A stretch of DNA of 64,000 nucleotides from assembly GCA_033675545.1 (NCBI GenBank), contig JAWDGP010004021.1:70001-134000 (forward strand). The letters run 5' to 3'. Position 1 is the first letter of the stretch. Each line of letters starts with the position of its first letter. The translations under genes and the position numbers were made by a program. Under the pieces are notes generated by a model. It saw only the letters and a program-made list of their open reading frames with translations. It had not been told where the DNA came from and did not search any database. Source of the stretch: Elysia crispata (lineage: Eukaryota > Mollusca > Gastropoda > Plakobranchidae). Below are positions 43,203 to 59,651 of the stretch, piece after piece.

Positions 43203-45418
43203 GTTGACCTGATTTAACATGCCAACCCAAACTGCTCACCAGCCACCATTATTTTATGCCAGCCACACACTAATAACCATGCGATGTCAATTTCAGACGC
43301 TTTCAGTGTTTGATTCGTTAAAACTTCCTTTGGCATTTTTAGTGCTTTCCAGTTTCTTTTATGGATGAGCTAAGGGTTGTCTGTCAGCAATTTTAACCTT
43401 GTCATTTTCGACTTACCATTAAAGAAGTATAAAACAGCAACAAACCTGTTTTTAGATTCCATATTTTGATGTTTCAATCTCCATTATTATTTTCATCTGC
43501 ATCTAAAATATTATTAAACACCTTGAGAAAGTTTTTCACCATTAGAATAACCGCGACTTTACAGTATTTGCTTGTCCTTTGTTTAATCTGATAAGCTTGT
43601 TGAACGTTCCGCGGTAGTCAAGGCAATTCCTTAAATGGAGTTTCCCGCATTCAGAAATCACTATTTATAGAATGCGGCGAAAGATCTGACCTTATTTACA
43701 CTCTTGACGGTAACAATTTAAATACAATAAAAATAATAAGAGTTATCTCACTTGAATCAATGACGAAGCAAAACTAGGGCCTAGAGCACCAAGCCTAGAA
43801 TGATGGATCTAGGCATCTGCCGTCTGCTGTCAGGCAACATATCATTTGCGATGCAGACAATTTATCAAAGATGCCATATACTAACTTTATTTATCGACTC
43901 TGAGAGAATATAACCAGATGTAGCATAATCTAGAAACTATTTAAATGTTAATAGAATCTTTAAATAAAAATTAAATATATGTGAGATTTTTTTTTAAAGA
44001 AACTTGTGATGTTCGAAGGCAATTTAGACCAGACATTCGAAAAATATCGGATTAGATCTAGATCTAGACCTAGACATTCTATATTTCTGTATCTCGGAAT
44101 TGATCTAGATTCTACTTATTCATGAACTATTGCGAAGAAGCATCCTCCATTTGTCAATCCCACGCAGAATTTGACTTGCTACCACAAAAAGCTTTTATGG
44201 ATTAATCCTTGTAGAAATCTATGATCAACAAATTCAACGGAAATCACTATCATTGCTCAAAGGTAAGACAATCAATACAAGTGTAGATCTTTTCCTAGGT
44301 TTATATATTTTGAGCCTTTCACTGTTTGTTACGCCTAGATCCAGTAATCTATCTTTTGATTAGAGGTAGACCCATCCTGAATCTGTAGGCTATATTCCGG
44401 CTTTGTAGATATAAATCTCTAAACCTAGCGTATATCAGGTTTATAAACCAAAAGACAAGTGGATTTTAGATCTAGATTAACGTGCAATTCGCATTTTTTT
44501 CCTCTATAGGCCTGATCGTCCCATTGTAATTTTGTATTGAAGGGAAGCTGTCCGTGCATGGATGTATTTATCTTTGAACCTAGGCATATATGTCCATAAT
44601 TAAAATCTTTCGTGTAATAGTGTGAGAAAATCAAAGGAGGTATATGTTTCTTTAGGAACATCTTCTTTTGTCTTTTTGTGTAAAAAAAGTAACTGATGAG
44701 TTCTAAAACATTAAAAGTAGTAAATAGCGAGCTCTTCATAATGCCATTTCTTTCTCGCCACCCCTTGCTTCTCTCTCCCCCCTTCCCCCTCTCTCTCTCT
44801 TTCTCTCTCTCTGTGCGCCCCCCCCCCCTCTCTCTATTTTGCTCTCTCTCTCTAGCCCCCCCCCCTCTCTCCCTTTATTCCCCCTCTCCCGCGATCTTTC
44901 TATCCCACCCCCAGCCTTTCTCTCGGTCGTGCAGGAATGTTAACCTCCCGATTCCCCGAACTAAGAGTATGTCCCATGTTCCCTGCGGGAGTGTTTCCAT
45001 AACGCCACCACAGGGAAGCTGTCTCGGTCCACTCTATTCCCTCCACTAATTGATAATTGTCCTGACGCCTGTGGTCAGACAAAGTAACATTCGGTCACTC
45101 AGTCCAAACCAGCTTGTCCTTGTTGGGTAGAATCGGTTGTTGTGTACCTTTAGTTGATATACACCGTCCAAGTTTTCGGTTTAGTTCAGTCACAGACTTT
45201 GTCGGATGTCAGTCGAGCTGTCAAAAATGACGCGGAAAATGCTCAAAATTTTCAAAATTAAAACCAGGTCGGCAAAGATAGAAGAATCTGTGGTCCACTC
45301 AATCTTTTGGACCAGAGAATTTCAAGCAAAGTTTCTATCTGGCCAGTACATTGCGGGGATTTGTAAGATAAACAACTCTGTCCAATTAATGCAATGACAT
45401 TTGATATTTACGAGATGA

Positions 45419-45423
<5 letters not shown>
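43203..45423. other. Unique AT-rich DNA with C/T-rich block, no supported gene
   Basis: AGATCTAGATCTAGACCTAG at about 44055 resembles the 30151 array unit. Interrupted CT/poly-C DNA lies at 44780-44900. Frames at 44900-45082 (minus) and 45206-45397 (plus) have no splice or homology support. Confidence 0.4.

Positions 45424-45487
<64 letters not shown>
45424..45487. repeat. (GA)n microsatellite
   Basis: About 31 uninterrupted GA dinucleotides. Confidence 0.96.
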
Positions 45488-45489
<2 letters not shown>

Positions 45490-46034
45490 TTGAGATTTCA
45501 ACTTGTTAATACTCGCATCTAATTAGAGTTGTGTAACGAGTATTTCTGATGTTGGCCAATCAGATGCTAGATCAGGTTACTTCTGCCTGGATCTGTTTTA
45601 GGCCTCATTTGGAAAGTTTGCCCCGAGACTTACGTAAGAACACAATATTTTGTATAAAAATCTTGAACACGCAGAAGAAGGAAAAAAATTCCACTCGGAT
45701 GTCGTTAATTGCAATAATCTTTATTTCTGCTATCTATCTACGTCAAAGTTTAACAGTTTAGTAATGAAAATTGTCCAAATTAATTCAAGTTTACCTGGAG
45801 GAGTAATATTACTTTCCTGAATATTCCCAAACATCTCCGGAGTTTTGGTTCTAATTATATCTAATCAGTTGACTTATTCTTCGCAACCCTCATAATGAAA
45901 CTTTTCAATTATTTTCGGGATATTCAGATCGTAAAAAGGTGGACGTCGAGTTATAGATGAGCAGGGGAAACAAGCACAAAGGTTTTTTTTTTTTTTAATT
46001 TAATCTCCCACGTGTTTTCCGGTAAATAAAAAGA
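45488..46034. other. Unique AT-rich DNA, no gene seen
   Basis: A 70-codon plus frame (45549-45761) has no supporting signals. Confidence 0.4.
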
Positions 46035-47668
46035 ACAAAACCGTGGAGATTAGGTACAACCAGAGGTGGTCATGAACGCAACAAAACCGTGGAGATTAGG
46101 TACAACCAGAGGTGGTCATGAACACAACAAAACCGTGGAGATTAGGTACAACCAGAGGTGGTCATGAACGCAACAAAACCGTGGAGATTAGGTACAACCA
46201 GAGGTGGCCATGAACGCAACAAAACCGTGGAGATTAGGTACAACCAGAGGTGGCCATGAACGCAACAAAACCGTGGAGATTAGGTACAACCAGAGGTGGT
46301 CATGAACGCAACAAAACCGCGGAGATTAGGCACAACCAGAGGTGGTCATGAACACAACAAAACCGTGATGAGATGAGATTAGGTACAACCAGAGGTGGTC
46401 ATGAACACAACAAAACCGTGGAGATTAGGCACAACTAGAGGTGGTCATGAACACAACAAAACCGTGATGAGATGAGATTAGGTGCAACCAGAGGTGGTCA
46501 TGAACACAACAAAACCGTGATGAGATGAGATTATGTACAACCAGAGGTGGGCATGAACACAACAAAACCGTGGAGATTAGGTACAACCAGAGGTGGTCAT
46601 GAACGCAACAAAACCGTGGAGACTAGGTACAACCAGAGGTGGTCATGAACGCAACAAAACCGTGGAGATTAGGTACAACCAGAGGTGGTCATGAACGCAA
46701 CAAAACCGTGGAGATTAGGTACAACCAGAGGTGGTCATGAACACAACAAAACCGTGATGAGATGAGATTAGGTACAACCAGAGGTGGTCATGAACACAAA
46801 AAAACCGTGGAGATTAGGTACAACCAGAGGTGGTCATGAACACAACAAAAACGTGGAGATTAGGTACAACCAGAGGTGGTCATGAACACAACAAAACCGT
46901 GATGAGATGAGATTAGGTACAACCAGAGGTGGCCATGAACGCAACAAAACCGTGGAGATTAGGTACAACCAGAGGTGGTCATGAACGCAACAAAACCGCG
47001 GAGATTAGGCACAACCAGAGGTGGTCATGAACACAACAAAACCGTGATGAGATGAGATTAGGTACAACCAGAGGTGGTCATGAACACAACAAAACCGTGG
47101 AGATTAGGCACAACTAGAGGTGGTCATGAACACAACAAAACCGTGATGAGATGAGATTAGGTACAACCAGAGGTGGTCATGAACACAACAAAACCGTGAT
47201 GAGATGAGATTATGTACAACCAGAGGTGGTCATGAACACAACAAAACCGTGGAGATTAGGTACAACCAGAGGTGGTCATGAACGCAACAAAACCGTGGAG
47301 ATTAGGTACAACCAGAGGTGGTCATGAACGCAACCAAACCGCGGAGATTAGGTACAACCAGAGGTGGTCATGAACGCAACAAAACCGTGGAGATTAGGTA
47401 CAACCAGAGGTGGTCATGAACACAACAAAACCGTGATGAGATGAGATTAGGTACAACCAGAGGTGGTCATGAACACAAAAAAACCGTGGAGATTAGGTAC
47501 AACCAGAGGTGGTCATGAACACAACAAAAACGTGGAGATTAGGTACAACCAGAGGTGGTCATGAACACAACAAAACCGTGATGAGATGAGATTAGGTACA
47601 ACCAGAGGTGGTCATGAACACAACAAAACCGTGGAGATTAGGTACAACCAGAGGTGGTCATGAACGCA
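46035..47668. repeat. 46/53-bp minisatellite with a 679-bp higher-order repeat
   Basis: The unit contains CAACAAAACCGTGGAGATTA and GGTACAACCAGAGGTGGTC. A second unit type inserts seven bases (GTGATGAGATGAGATTA). Marker variants repeat 679 bases apart: CCGCGGAG at 46317 and 46996, the CACAAAAAAACC variant at 46796 and 47475, AACGTGGAG at 46850 and 47529. So a block of about 14 units was duplicated. Confidence 0.96.
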
Positions 47669-47806
47669 ATCTGGCTCGACTTCCAGGGTTTTGTTTCCTG
47701 TTTCTATTATTTTCATAGGCGCTTTATCAAGTAAACTTGTTCCTCCGTTGATTGTTAAGAGTTTTTTCCGCAAATGTCGGTCATCAGACCAACTGCTATC
47801 GCCTAC
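47669..47806 (-). CDS. Candidate coding exon, unrecognised, bordered by the 46/53-bp array
   Basis: The minus strand has a good acceptor (GTCTTTTTCACAG) ending at 47807. A frame follows, beginning VGDSSWSDDRHLRKKLLTIN and including LLDKAPMKIIETGNKTLEVEPD, with protein-like composition. The frame then runs straight into the tandem array and stops at 47612. No donor is seen before the array, so the exon's 3' part may have been disrupted or replaced by array expansion. I recognise no domain. It is on the same strand as, and 7 kb upstream of, the allatotropin gene. Confidence 0.3.
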
Positions 47807-48682
<876 letters not shown>

Positions 48683-48851
48683 TGATTCGTGTGATAAATC
48701 CTTGAAAATTACGTTACCGCAGAACAATACACCGGATCAAAGTCATTGGGAAAAAATTTGAAAGATACGAAAGCGCTTACTCAAGATCTTCCTCCTGTTT
48801 ATCCCCCTCTTCCTCTCTCCCACTCTTTCGCTCTCATTCTCTGTCTGTCTG

Positions 48852-49569
<718 letters not shown>

Positions 49570-49585
49570 TATTCTCTGAACCCAT

Positions 49586-50332
49586 CGACCTACCTATCTA
49601 TCTATCCATCCATCTCTCTCTCTCTCTCTCTCCATCTATCTATCTGTCTGTCTCTGCGTTGACGTATGAATGTATCTATTTTTCTGTCACTGGGTGTTTA
49701 TGTATGAATGTATCTATCTATTTTTCTGTCACTGGGTGTTTATGTATGAATGTATCTATCTATTTTTCTGTCACTGGGTGTTTATGTATGAATGTATCTA
49801 TCTATTTTTCTGTCACTGGGTGTTTATGTATGAATGTATCTATCTATTTTTCTGTCACTGGGTGTTTATGTATGAATGTATCTATCTATTTTTCTGTCAC
49901 TGGGTGTTTATGTATGAATGTATCTATCTATTTTTCTGTCACTGGGTGTTTATGTATGAATGTATCTATTTATTTTTCTGTCACTGGGTGTTTATGTATG
50001 AATGTATCTATCTATTTTTCTGTCACTGGGTGTTTATGTATGAATGTATCTATCTATTTTTCTGTCACTGGGTGTTTACGTATGAATGTATCTATCTATT
50101 TTTCTGTCACTGGGTGTTTATGTATGAATGTATCTATCTATTTTTCTGTCACTGGGTGTTTATGTATGAATGTATCTATCTATTTTTCTGTCACTGGGTG
50201 TTTACGTATGAATGTATCTATTTATTTTTCTGTCACTGGGTGTTTATGTATGAATGTATCTATCTATTTTTCTGTCAATGGGTGTTTATGTATGAATGTA
50301 TCTATCTATTTTTCTGTCATTGGATGTTTATG
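49586..50332. repeat. 42-bp minisatellite, about 16 copies, open in frame
   Basis: A TCTA/TCTC-rich lead-in (49586-49660) runs into a unit containing TATGAATGTATCTATCTATT and TTTCTGTCACTGGGTGTT. At 14 codons per unit, two plus frames are open (for example MNVSIYFSVTGCLC). No signal peptide or splice context was found. The unit appears derived from the TCTA microsatellite beside it. Confidence 0.94.
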
Positions 50333-50543
50333 TCATAACATCATTATACATGATATATGCATCTATACGATTCCTACATCTACCAACCCCCCGCGCCCTT
50401 TTCCCACGCCCCCCCTTCCAACCCTCGCTCTCACAAGTATACTGAGATATGCCCTTTCTGCAACACCCTTTCCACCTCTTTCTCTTACCGACTTCATCTT
50501 CCTTTGATCACCCAACATCTCTCGACCTCTGCATCCCATTTTC

Positions 50544-50545
<2 letters not shown>

Positions 50546-50614
<69 letters not shown>
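50546..50614. repeat. (CT)n microsatellite
   Basis: About 34 CT dinucleotides. Confidence 0.96.
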
Positions 50615-50617
<3 letters not shown>

Positions 50618-50944
50618 CTCTGTCAAGATCTTTTCAGATAAATTAATTAATCTGTTTTGAAATCAAACAACAGCAAAACCCTTGACCCTCTAGAGTTTCA
50701 TTGTCCTTTTTTTTGGAGTTTCTGTTCAGTCGTATTGCCCCAGTTGGTTCCAAGGGAGATAAGCACATCACGTCGGTTAATCCAAGACTTGATAACTGGG
50801 TGACGATACAGTGGTATGTCCTGTCCAGGCAGTGTCACATCAACTTCCGGTTCGGGAGTTCTATGACAGGGCAGGACATTAAAGTTGACATTATCATCTC
50901 AAATGCTTTGTTTGGCCGGGGTTCTGTCATGCAGTGGGCTGAGA
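50615..50944. other. Unique DNA with an unsupported plus-strand frame
   Basis: The frame from 50701 reads a mixed sequence (SVNPRLDNWVTIQWYVLSRQ) with higher GC than its flanks, then runs into the (GA)n. No start context, acceptor or homology is recognised. Confidence 0.3.
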
Positions 50945-52936
<1,992 letters not shown>

Positions 52937-53034
52937 GAGAGAGGGGGAGGGAGAGAGAGATAGAGAGAGAGAGAGAGAGAAAGAGAGAGATAGAGGGAGA
53001 TGAAAGAGAGACAGATAGAGGGAGGGAGAGAGAG

Positions 53035-53095
<61 letters not shown>
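52937..53095. repeat. (GA)n-rich tract
   Basis: Interrupted until about 53038, then pure GA to 53093. Confidence 0.95.
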
Positions 53096-53097
<2 letters not shown>

Positions 53098-53700
53098 GGG
53101 TGAGATACCAAGTGTTGATGGTATTTTGCTCAATATTCTTTCCTATTCGGACCCCACGTGATCTATATCAGGTTTTTTATACAAGGATTATACCAACAGC
53201 AAATATAAGAATATACGTTGATACCAATAGTTAACAAAATTATCCTTCCAAAAGGTTAGAAAATTAGGCTGACATTAGTTCACAAAATTTCACAACCAAA
53301 ACATTAGAAAATAAGGTTGACAGTTTTTGTTAACAAAGCATTAGAAAACCAGACTGATAAAATTAGTTGACCTTCAGTAAAATCCGTAAAGTTTGACATC
53401 TTACTGTTACTGTTTTTAACTCCGATATCTTGAGCCTAGATACCATTACTCAAACTAATGACAACTTCATATATTACTCTTGCAAAAGCTTTTATTTTGC
53501 AAGTTTTTTTTAAAACAAATAGATTTTAAAATAAACCCTTGCCCCTCCAACCCCCCATTTTCTAAAAAAAGAAAAAAAAAAACAAACAAAAAAAACTGTG
53601 TGTAATGACGTCGGTATTTACGACGGACCTGAATTCTTTTTTTCTGGACATCTTTTCGTGAATTCACGCCGTGTACAACAGAAATATTTTTTACTCTCAA
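53096..53700. other. AT-rich unique DNA, no gene seen
   Basis: Short GTTAACAAA/CATTAGAAAA direct repeats at about 53225-53350. Otherwise featureless. Confidence 0.4.
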
Positions 53701-53771
53701 CTTAAGAGAAATAACTTACTTACTTACTGCCCTTTTTGCCGTAGGCAATTAGGGCAGCTTAAGAGAAATAA
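53701..53771 (-). mobile_element. 43-bp 5'-truncated retroposon tail with 14-bp target-site duplication
   Basis: CTTAAGAGAAATAA at 53701-53714 is exactly repeated at 53758-53771. Between them, read on the minus strand, is CTGCCCTAATTGCC/GGCAAAAAGGGCAG, a hairpin with perfect stems, ending in (TAAG)n. A conserved 3' hairpin plus a short tandem tail, flanked by a target duplication, is the signature of a heavily 5'-truncated non-LTR retroposon or SINE. Confidence 0.65.
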
Positions 53772-54143
53772 AGAAGCATAAAAAAGGTGCACAAATTCTT
53801 GGTGTGTTATCAAACAGGTCACAACATTTAAAGACTATCACATTTGTTTTGCAAGAAAGTTCCCACATCCGCGTAGACAGATTTAGATCGAAACAAGACA
53901 TTAGAAATCAGAAAAAGAAAAAAAAAAAAAACACCAGCAGACAAAGACAAGAAAAAAAATCAGACTTTCCCTGTAATCTCCTGGAGACTGCTGACCCGAC
54001 CCAACTAATGACGGTAGGCAGACGACCATGTTGTCGCCAACAGTTTAAATTTTCACAAGTTGCCTCGAATTTCGTCCCTGATCACACGTTTTCTCACCCT
54101 CTAATTCTTTTTATATCTATAATTTAAAAAAAAAAATCTGCCT

Positions 54144-54146
<3 letters not shown>
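53772..54146. other. AT-rich unique DNA, no gene seen
   Basis: A 107-codon plus frame is present, but it crosses a poly-A run and lacks signals. Confidence 0.35.

Positions 54147-54216
<70 letters not shown>
54147..54216. repeat. (CT)n microsatellite
   Basis: About 34 CT dinucleotides. Confidence 0.96.
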
Positions 54217-54220
<4 letters not shown>

Positions 54221-55317
54221 AAACATTAGACTTTTTTGGGTGTCCTTCTGGCTTCTTAAAATAAAATTTCGCTTCTTGTCGTGTTTCACTTCCTGATTGA
54301 CCCTTCCCTTGTCTGTTTTTCTGTCTCCGTCTCCTATTCTCTGTCCCTCGTTTCTAAGTTAAACATTTGAGAGTTCTTTTTTTAATCATCTATCTTTCTA
54401 TCTATTTATTTATTTATTTTTATATCTATCTTCCTATTAATCTACCCCTCCAAAAACATTGAAGTTGAAAAAAAAATGGTCAACGTTTTTTTTTCCGTTG
54501 ATTTGAGCAATATCTCGTATAGCCCGCACAGAAAACAGAAGATCAAAGATCAAATGATCCATGGATTTCTAAGACACATGGAACCTCCATCCACTACTGC
54601 ACGTGTACCAAAAGGTATCATCAACAATGAAGTAAGCTCTAGATCAATAGATAAACACATGATTAACACAAGTATGTTCTATAGATCTATGCTGCAGCGC
54701 AGAGAGAGAAAAAAAAAATGGACATGATGTACTTTTACAACCCCGGGAAATTGCTGATGGCAAAGACAACAACCAAACAATATAAACAAAGGGGAAAAAA
54801 AGTAGAAATACAACATGGTTCAACCCACCATTCAGCAAAATAAATAGATGAATAAAGATATTTTTTTTAAACGAATTTATGAAAATATTGTCTTGTATTG
54901 GTGGATCGACACTTCCTTATGAGTGCTGGACTGTTTTATACAGAAAGTAAACATACACGCCAAACTAGATACAGAGCGATGGGGCCGCACCATAAGGAAC
55001 GCATGTTAAACGAGCACATCATCAAAGAGAGCCGTGCAATTAGAAATTCTAACAACTGCACAACGAGCGATAAATGTCCACAACATGGCAATTAACAATA
55101 ATATTGTTCTGGCTAAATGTGTTGTGTAGAGAACCAAGTAGGCACAAAGAAAAATACACAGAACAGATGCACAACATAAGACTAAGTGAAAAAAAACAAA
55201 CAACCCATGAAACGCAAGATGTACCTTCATAAAGTAAAGGATGGGAGGATAAAAACACAATGATTCATCGAGCACAATCATCGTCCTGGGAAATCTAAGA
55301 AATCTGTATATCTATCT
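54217..55317. other. AT-rich unique DNA, no gene seen
   Basis: TCTA/TTTA short repeats at about 54390-54430. No supported exon. Confidence 0.4.
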
Positions 55318-55402
55318 AACTCTCTCTGTCTCTATCTGTCTCTATCTCTCTCTATTTCTCTCTTTGTCTCTCTCTCGATCTCTCTCTTTGTCTCTCACTC
55401 TT

Positions 55403-55447
<45 letters not shown>

Positions 55448-55545
55448 CTCTCTCTCTCTCTCTTTCTCTTTCTTTGTCTCTCTCTCTCTCTGTCTCTCTC
55501 TTTCTTTGTCTCTCTGTCTCTTTGTCTTTGTCTTTCTCTCTCTCT

Positions 55546-55586
<41 letters not shown>
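55318..55586. repeat. Compound (CT)n/(CTTTGT)n/(TA)n microsatellite
   Basis: CT-rich DNA with TTTGTCTC interruptions up to about 55546, then (TA)n to 55586. A further (CT)n lies at 55699-55743. Confidence 0.95.
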
Positions 55587-55588
<2 letters not shown>

Positions 55589-55695
55589 TATAATCTTCGT
55601 TTATAAATCTTGACAATATTGTATATACCGAGTAATCCATCCATATCCGTCCATCTCTCTATAATTCTCTTTGCGAATTTCTGTCGTTTATCACG

Positions 55696-55743
<48 letters not shown>

Positions 55744-55747
<4 letters not shown>

Positions 55748-57653
55748 TTTCTTTTAAACAAATCTCCCCCTTTAATTCTTGCTTTCGTCTAAATGCAAAA
55801 TCTAAAGCAAATTGATCGATCAGAAGTATTTTGAGTAAATCAATTTTGTAGGTTTAAATTGCTTTCTTTGATGTTCTTTTCTTTTCTTTTCTTTCTTTCT
55901 TTTTTCTTTTTTTTTTTTTTTTTTTACAATATATCGACCAACATCTAAATATATATATTAAGAAACCAAATGAGTTTAAGCTGCTCTGAGGATCACAGCC
56001 AGAAAGAAAGGCAAACACACCTTGAGGCGTTCTCTGTCTACATTTTTTTTAATTGAAAGTTTTCATGCCGTTCCTATCGACAAGATTAGAAAGTTGTTAC
56101 TTAATTAGGCAGCATGTTTGTCTATTTATGTGTCTGTCAGTCTTATCGACATGGAAACTTCAGCATATGCTATCAGATTGTTTATCACTAATGCGACACG
56201 CCTTAGGTGAAAACCACACAGCTCAGACCATCTAGCGACGCCCTCATACAAACAATGAAAAAAAAAAAAAAAAAAAAAACGAAATCCGCAAGTAATTGGT
56301 TTATCGAAAATTGTTACAATCGGAAAAAAATACCCCACTCAGTTCTTTTGCACTTACCGCTTAGCCGGATTCCCCTATGAACATGTCGGATAAATCGCAA
56401 ATGTTTGCCTTTTGCTGAAATTTTAATTTGCAAGAAAGCGGTACCTTTCTTTCTGTTGTTTTTTTTTTTCGTTGTTGTGAGTTTTTTTCTCTATTAATTT
56501 ATTTTTTGTTTCTTTTTGGAGAAAAGTCATTTGCATTATATATCCACCAAGATCTTAGCATTGTCTGATAAGTCTTATCGATCGTTTGACTCTTCTAGAA
56601 TAATTATAACCAGCTTTAAATTTATTGTTTCCTCTTCACTATTCGAAACGAAATTTATCAGAATCACTTTCCCGACGTCTCAAATCCTTCATTTGACATG
56701 CGAGTTTGGAATATTAAATTCATTATACTTGCCATCTCACGAATAGACCCTGCTCGATAGAATTGAACTATGGTTTCAAGAGGGTTAGTGTGTGCACAAA
56801 GCACAAGAAAAGAAAACTTGCAGGTCCAGTGGCAAAAAAAAAAAGAAAGAAAAAGGAACAAAGCCTATGCATTCTCGCAAAGAATAAGAATTGATGCAAT
56901 GAGTTTTCATGCCATTCTTAAGATCATAATCCTCACAACCATGAGTATATACAAACGGAGCTGTGATTTTTTTGTTTGTTTGATGCTATGAATCATGGAA
57001 ATGTATTCATCCTCTAGCATAGTTCTTCAAAGCGGCTCCATTTTTTCACAAATCTGCAGAATTTTCGATATCCCAGTCCTGTGAATGTCTGAGCGAAAAC
57101 TTCCCCAAATAAACAGAGCCCAGAGCTTTGAGGAGACGCGCTTCACAAGCCAGAAAACTGGGAAAATTCTAAATAAATGACCACGCCGAAGGCCAAAGAG
57201 GCTAGGATGAGAACTACTGCTTTGACAGTCTTTACTTTAAAATTCTGGCAACGCCCTCATAGCAATAACCCCCCCCCCCCCCAAAAAAAAAAAAAAAAAA
57301 AAAAAAAATTAGGCCCGCCAATCTCGAATACTGTTATTTGCTTCACGCAGAGATTTCTAGCGTTTAAGACTCTATGTATAAGAAGTCTCCTTGGTATTGA
57401 TAAAATAACGATCGATTGCTGAGCGCTTTCCATTTAGCGAAGTTCGTTCTCTCTGTAGTCCAAAAATTATTTATCGAACTTTTCAAGCAGAAGTCGATCC
57501 TGAAAGATTTCCTCATATGGTTTTCGTGTTTTGTCAGTGTGCATTGCTAAAGCTTTTAGTCTTTTTATAAAAGTTTCTTTCAAGTTCGGTCTCAGGAAAA
57601 ACAAATCATCTGTTAAGAGTGAGAGTAAAATATAGACTGTCTTTATTCTAAAC

Positions 57654-57655
<2 letters not shown>
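55744..57655. other. AT-rich unique DNA, no gene seen
   Basis: CTTTT/T-run at 55870-55925, A-run at 56258-56279, C-run/A-run at 57270-57308. No frame has splice or motif support. Confidence 0.4.
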
Positions 57656-57738
<83 letters not shown>

Positions 57739-57795
57739 GAGAGAGCGAGAGACAGAGACAGAGAGAGAGAGACAGAGAATGCGAGAGAGAGAGAG

Positions 57796-57883
<88 letters not shown>
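57656..57883. repeat. (GA)n with an internal (GACA)n
   Basis: Pure GA, then GACAGACA at 57718-57738, interrupted GA, then pure GA to 57881. Confidence 0.95.
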
Positions 57884-57886
<3 letters not shown>

Positions 57887-57924
57887 CAGTGGTTGCAGTG
57901 GCGGGTTGATACATGGATGGAAGG

Positions 57925-58168
57925 TGAGACATAAAAAGATGAATGAGTCATAATAGAATAGAAGGTGACACATGAAAAGATGAATGAGTCATAATAGAAT
58001 AGAAGGTGAGACATGAAAAGATGAATGAGTCATAATAGAATAGAAGGTGAGACATGAAAAGATGAATGAGTCATAATAGAATAGAAGGTGAGACATGAAA
58101 AGATGAATGAGTCATAATAGAATAGAAGGTGAGACATGAAAAGATGAATGAGTCATAATAGAATAGAA
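57925..58168. repeat. 41-bp tandem repeat, about 6 copies
   Basis: The unit contains GAAAAGATGAATGAGTCATA and ATAGAATAGAAGGTGAGACA. The copies are almost identical, so recent. It begins right after the (GA)n tract. Confidence 0.94.
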
Positions 58169-58950
58169 GTGTATAGGGATACAACACGAGCCGTATTTTT
58201 TAAGAAACATCAAACCAAAAGGGGTGTCGAGTAATAATGATATTACTAATAATGAAAAAGTGATCGAACATGAAAAAATTTGAACTGGGGGAAAAATATC
58301 ATTACATTTACACAGAGACAAAAATAGAAAGTCAGAATGACTGACAGACGGAGATATAGAAATACAACAAATAGCATGACAAACAAAAAAAAAAAAAAAA
58401 AAAAGAAAGAAGAAGAAGAAGAGGAATGTTTGTGGACAAGTGGGCAATTAAGCAAACAGACAGACAAACAGATAGACAGTGAGCACAGTCAAAAGCGGAA
58501 ATAAGAGCTCACTAGAAAATGGATCTGTCAGACCTGTGACCGTATTTGCCCCATCGCATTGACCACTCTTCAGCAGTCAGAAACCATAAAAGTTCTCTCT
58601 CTCTCTCTCTCTTTACGGCGAGCGTGACCTTCGCTCCTCTCTAACCCCGGGCAGGTCCTTGGGCTGTTCAGCCAATGGGGGAATGGAGATTCCCGGTGGT
58701 GGGGGGAAGATGGTGCGCAGGTTAAGTGGATAGTCGGATAAGCAGACTTGTGGGGGGGGGGGGGGGGGGTACAGCTTGAATAGGAAGAGATAGGAAGAGG
58801 AGGGGAAAAGTAGAGAAACAAAGGATAAAAGAGAGACAAACACAGAGATTAAGAGAATGAGTGTAGCAGCTCATTATGAGAAAGTAAGGGAAAGGATCAA
58901 AAAAGAAAAGGAAGAAAAGACAGGGCGACAAACAGAGATATACAGATATA
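58169..58950. other. Purine-rich unique DNA, no gene seen
   Basis: Poly-A/AAG at 58386-58420, short (CT)n at 58594-58613, poly-G at 58752-58769. No supported exon. Confidence 0.4.
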
Positions 58951-58951
58951 C

Positions 58952-59007
<56 letters not shown>

Positions 59008-59022
59008 GGATGGATGGATGGA
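58951..59022. repeat. (GATA)n then (GATG)n microsatellite
   Basis: About 14 GATA units followed by four GATG units. A smaller GATA run is at 60698-60740. Confidence 0.95.
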
Positions 59023-59508
59023 GAGAGACTGATAGAGAAAGAGAAATAATAAACTACTTGTTTTATAACATGACTCAATGAATCTGAGTTGAGTAAAAAA
59101 ATATGTTGAAATGCAACTCACGAGAGGCCTAATTTAGAAGATTGGACTTGAGGCAACAGGGATGCCGTAATGCGCACCCACAGATCGAAACTCCCAAGAA
59201 AATCAGGTACCCATTCTCCAGTTCAATGGATCCAGTGAGAACTGCTGTGGTCCTGGGTGTCTGTTCAACTGTCCAACAGTTTGTATGAACGTGAGACAGT
59301 TCGAGGTGTGTATGAATAACGGTAAATACAAAGAATAATTCAGAGATTACAAGGTAGATGTTTCCAGAAATAGTTTGGATTGAACCAAATCTCTGGTGTT
59401 GTGTGGGATTTTCTGGAACATTCATCCCAGCGCTCAATGATTATCTTGTCTTCAGAAAGTTCGAGAAGGAATTATCCAAATATTGCTCAGGTTGACGTAA
59501 TGAACGAC
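59023..59508. other. Unique DNA with an unsupported minus-strand frame
   Basis: A 102-codon minus frame (59437-59129) has mixed composition, including a Cys-rich GVSICGCALRHPCC, but no good ATG context or splice signals. Left uncalled. Confidence 0.3.
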
Positions 59509-59651
<143 letters not shown>

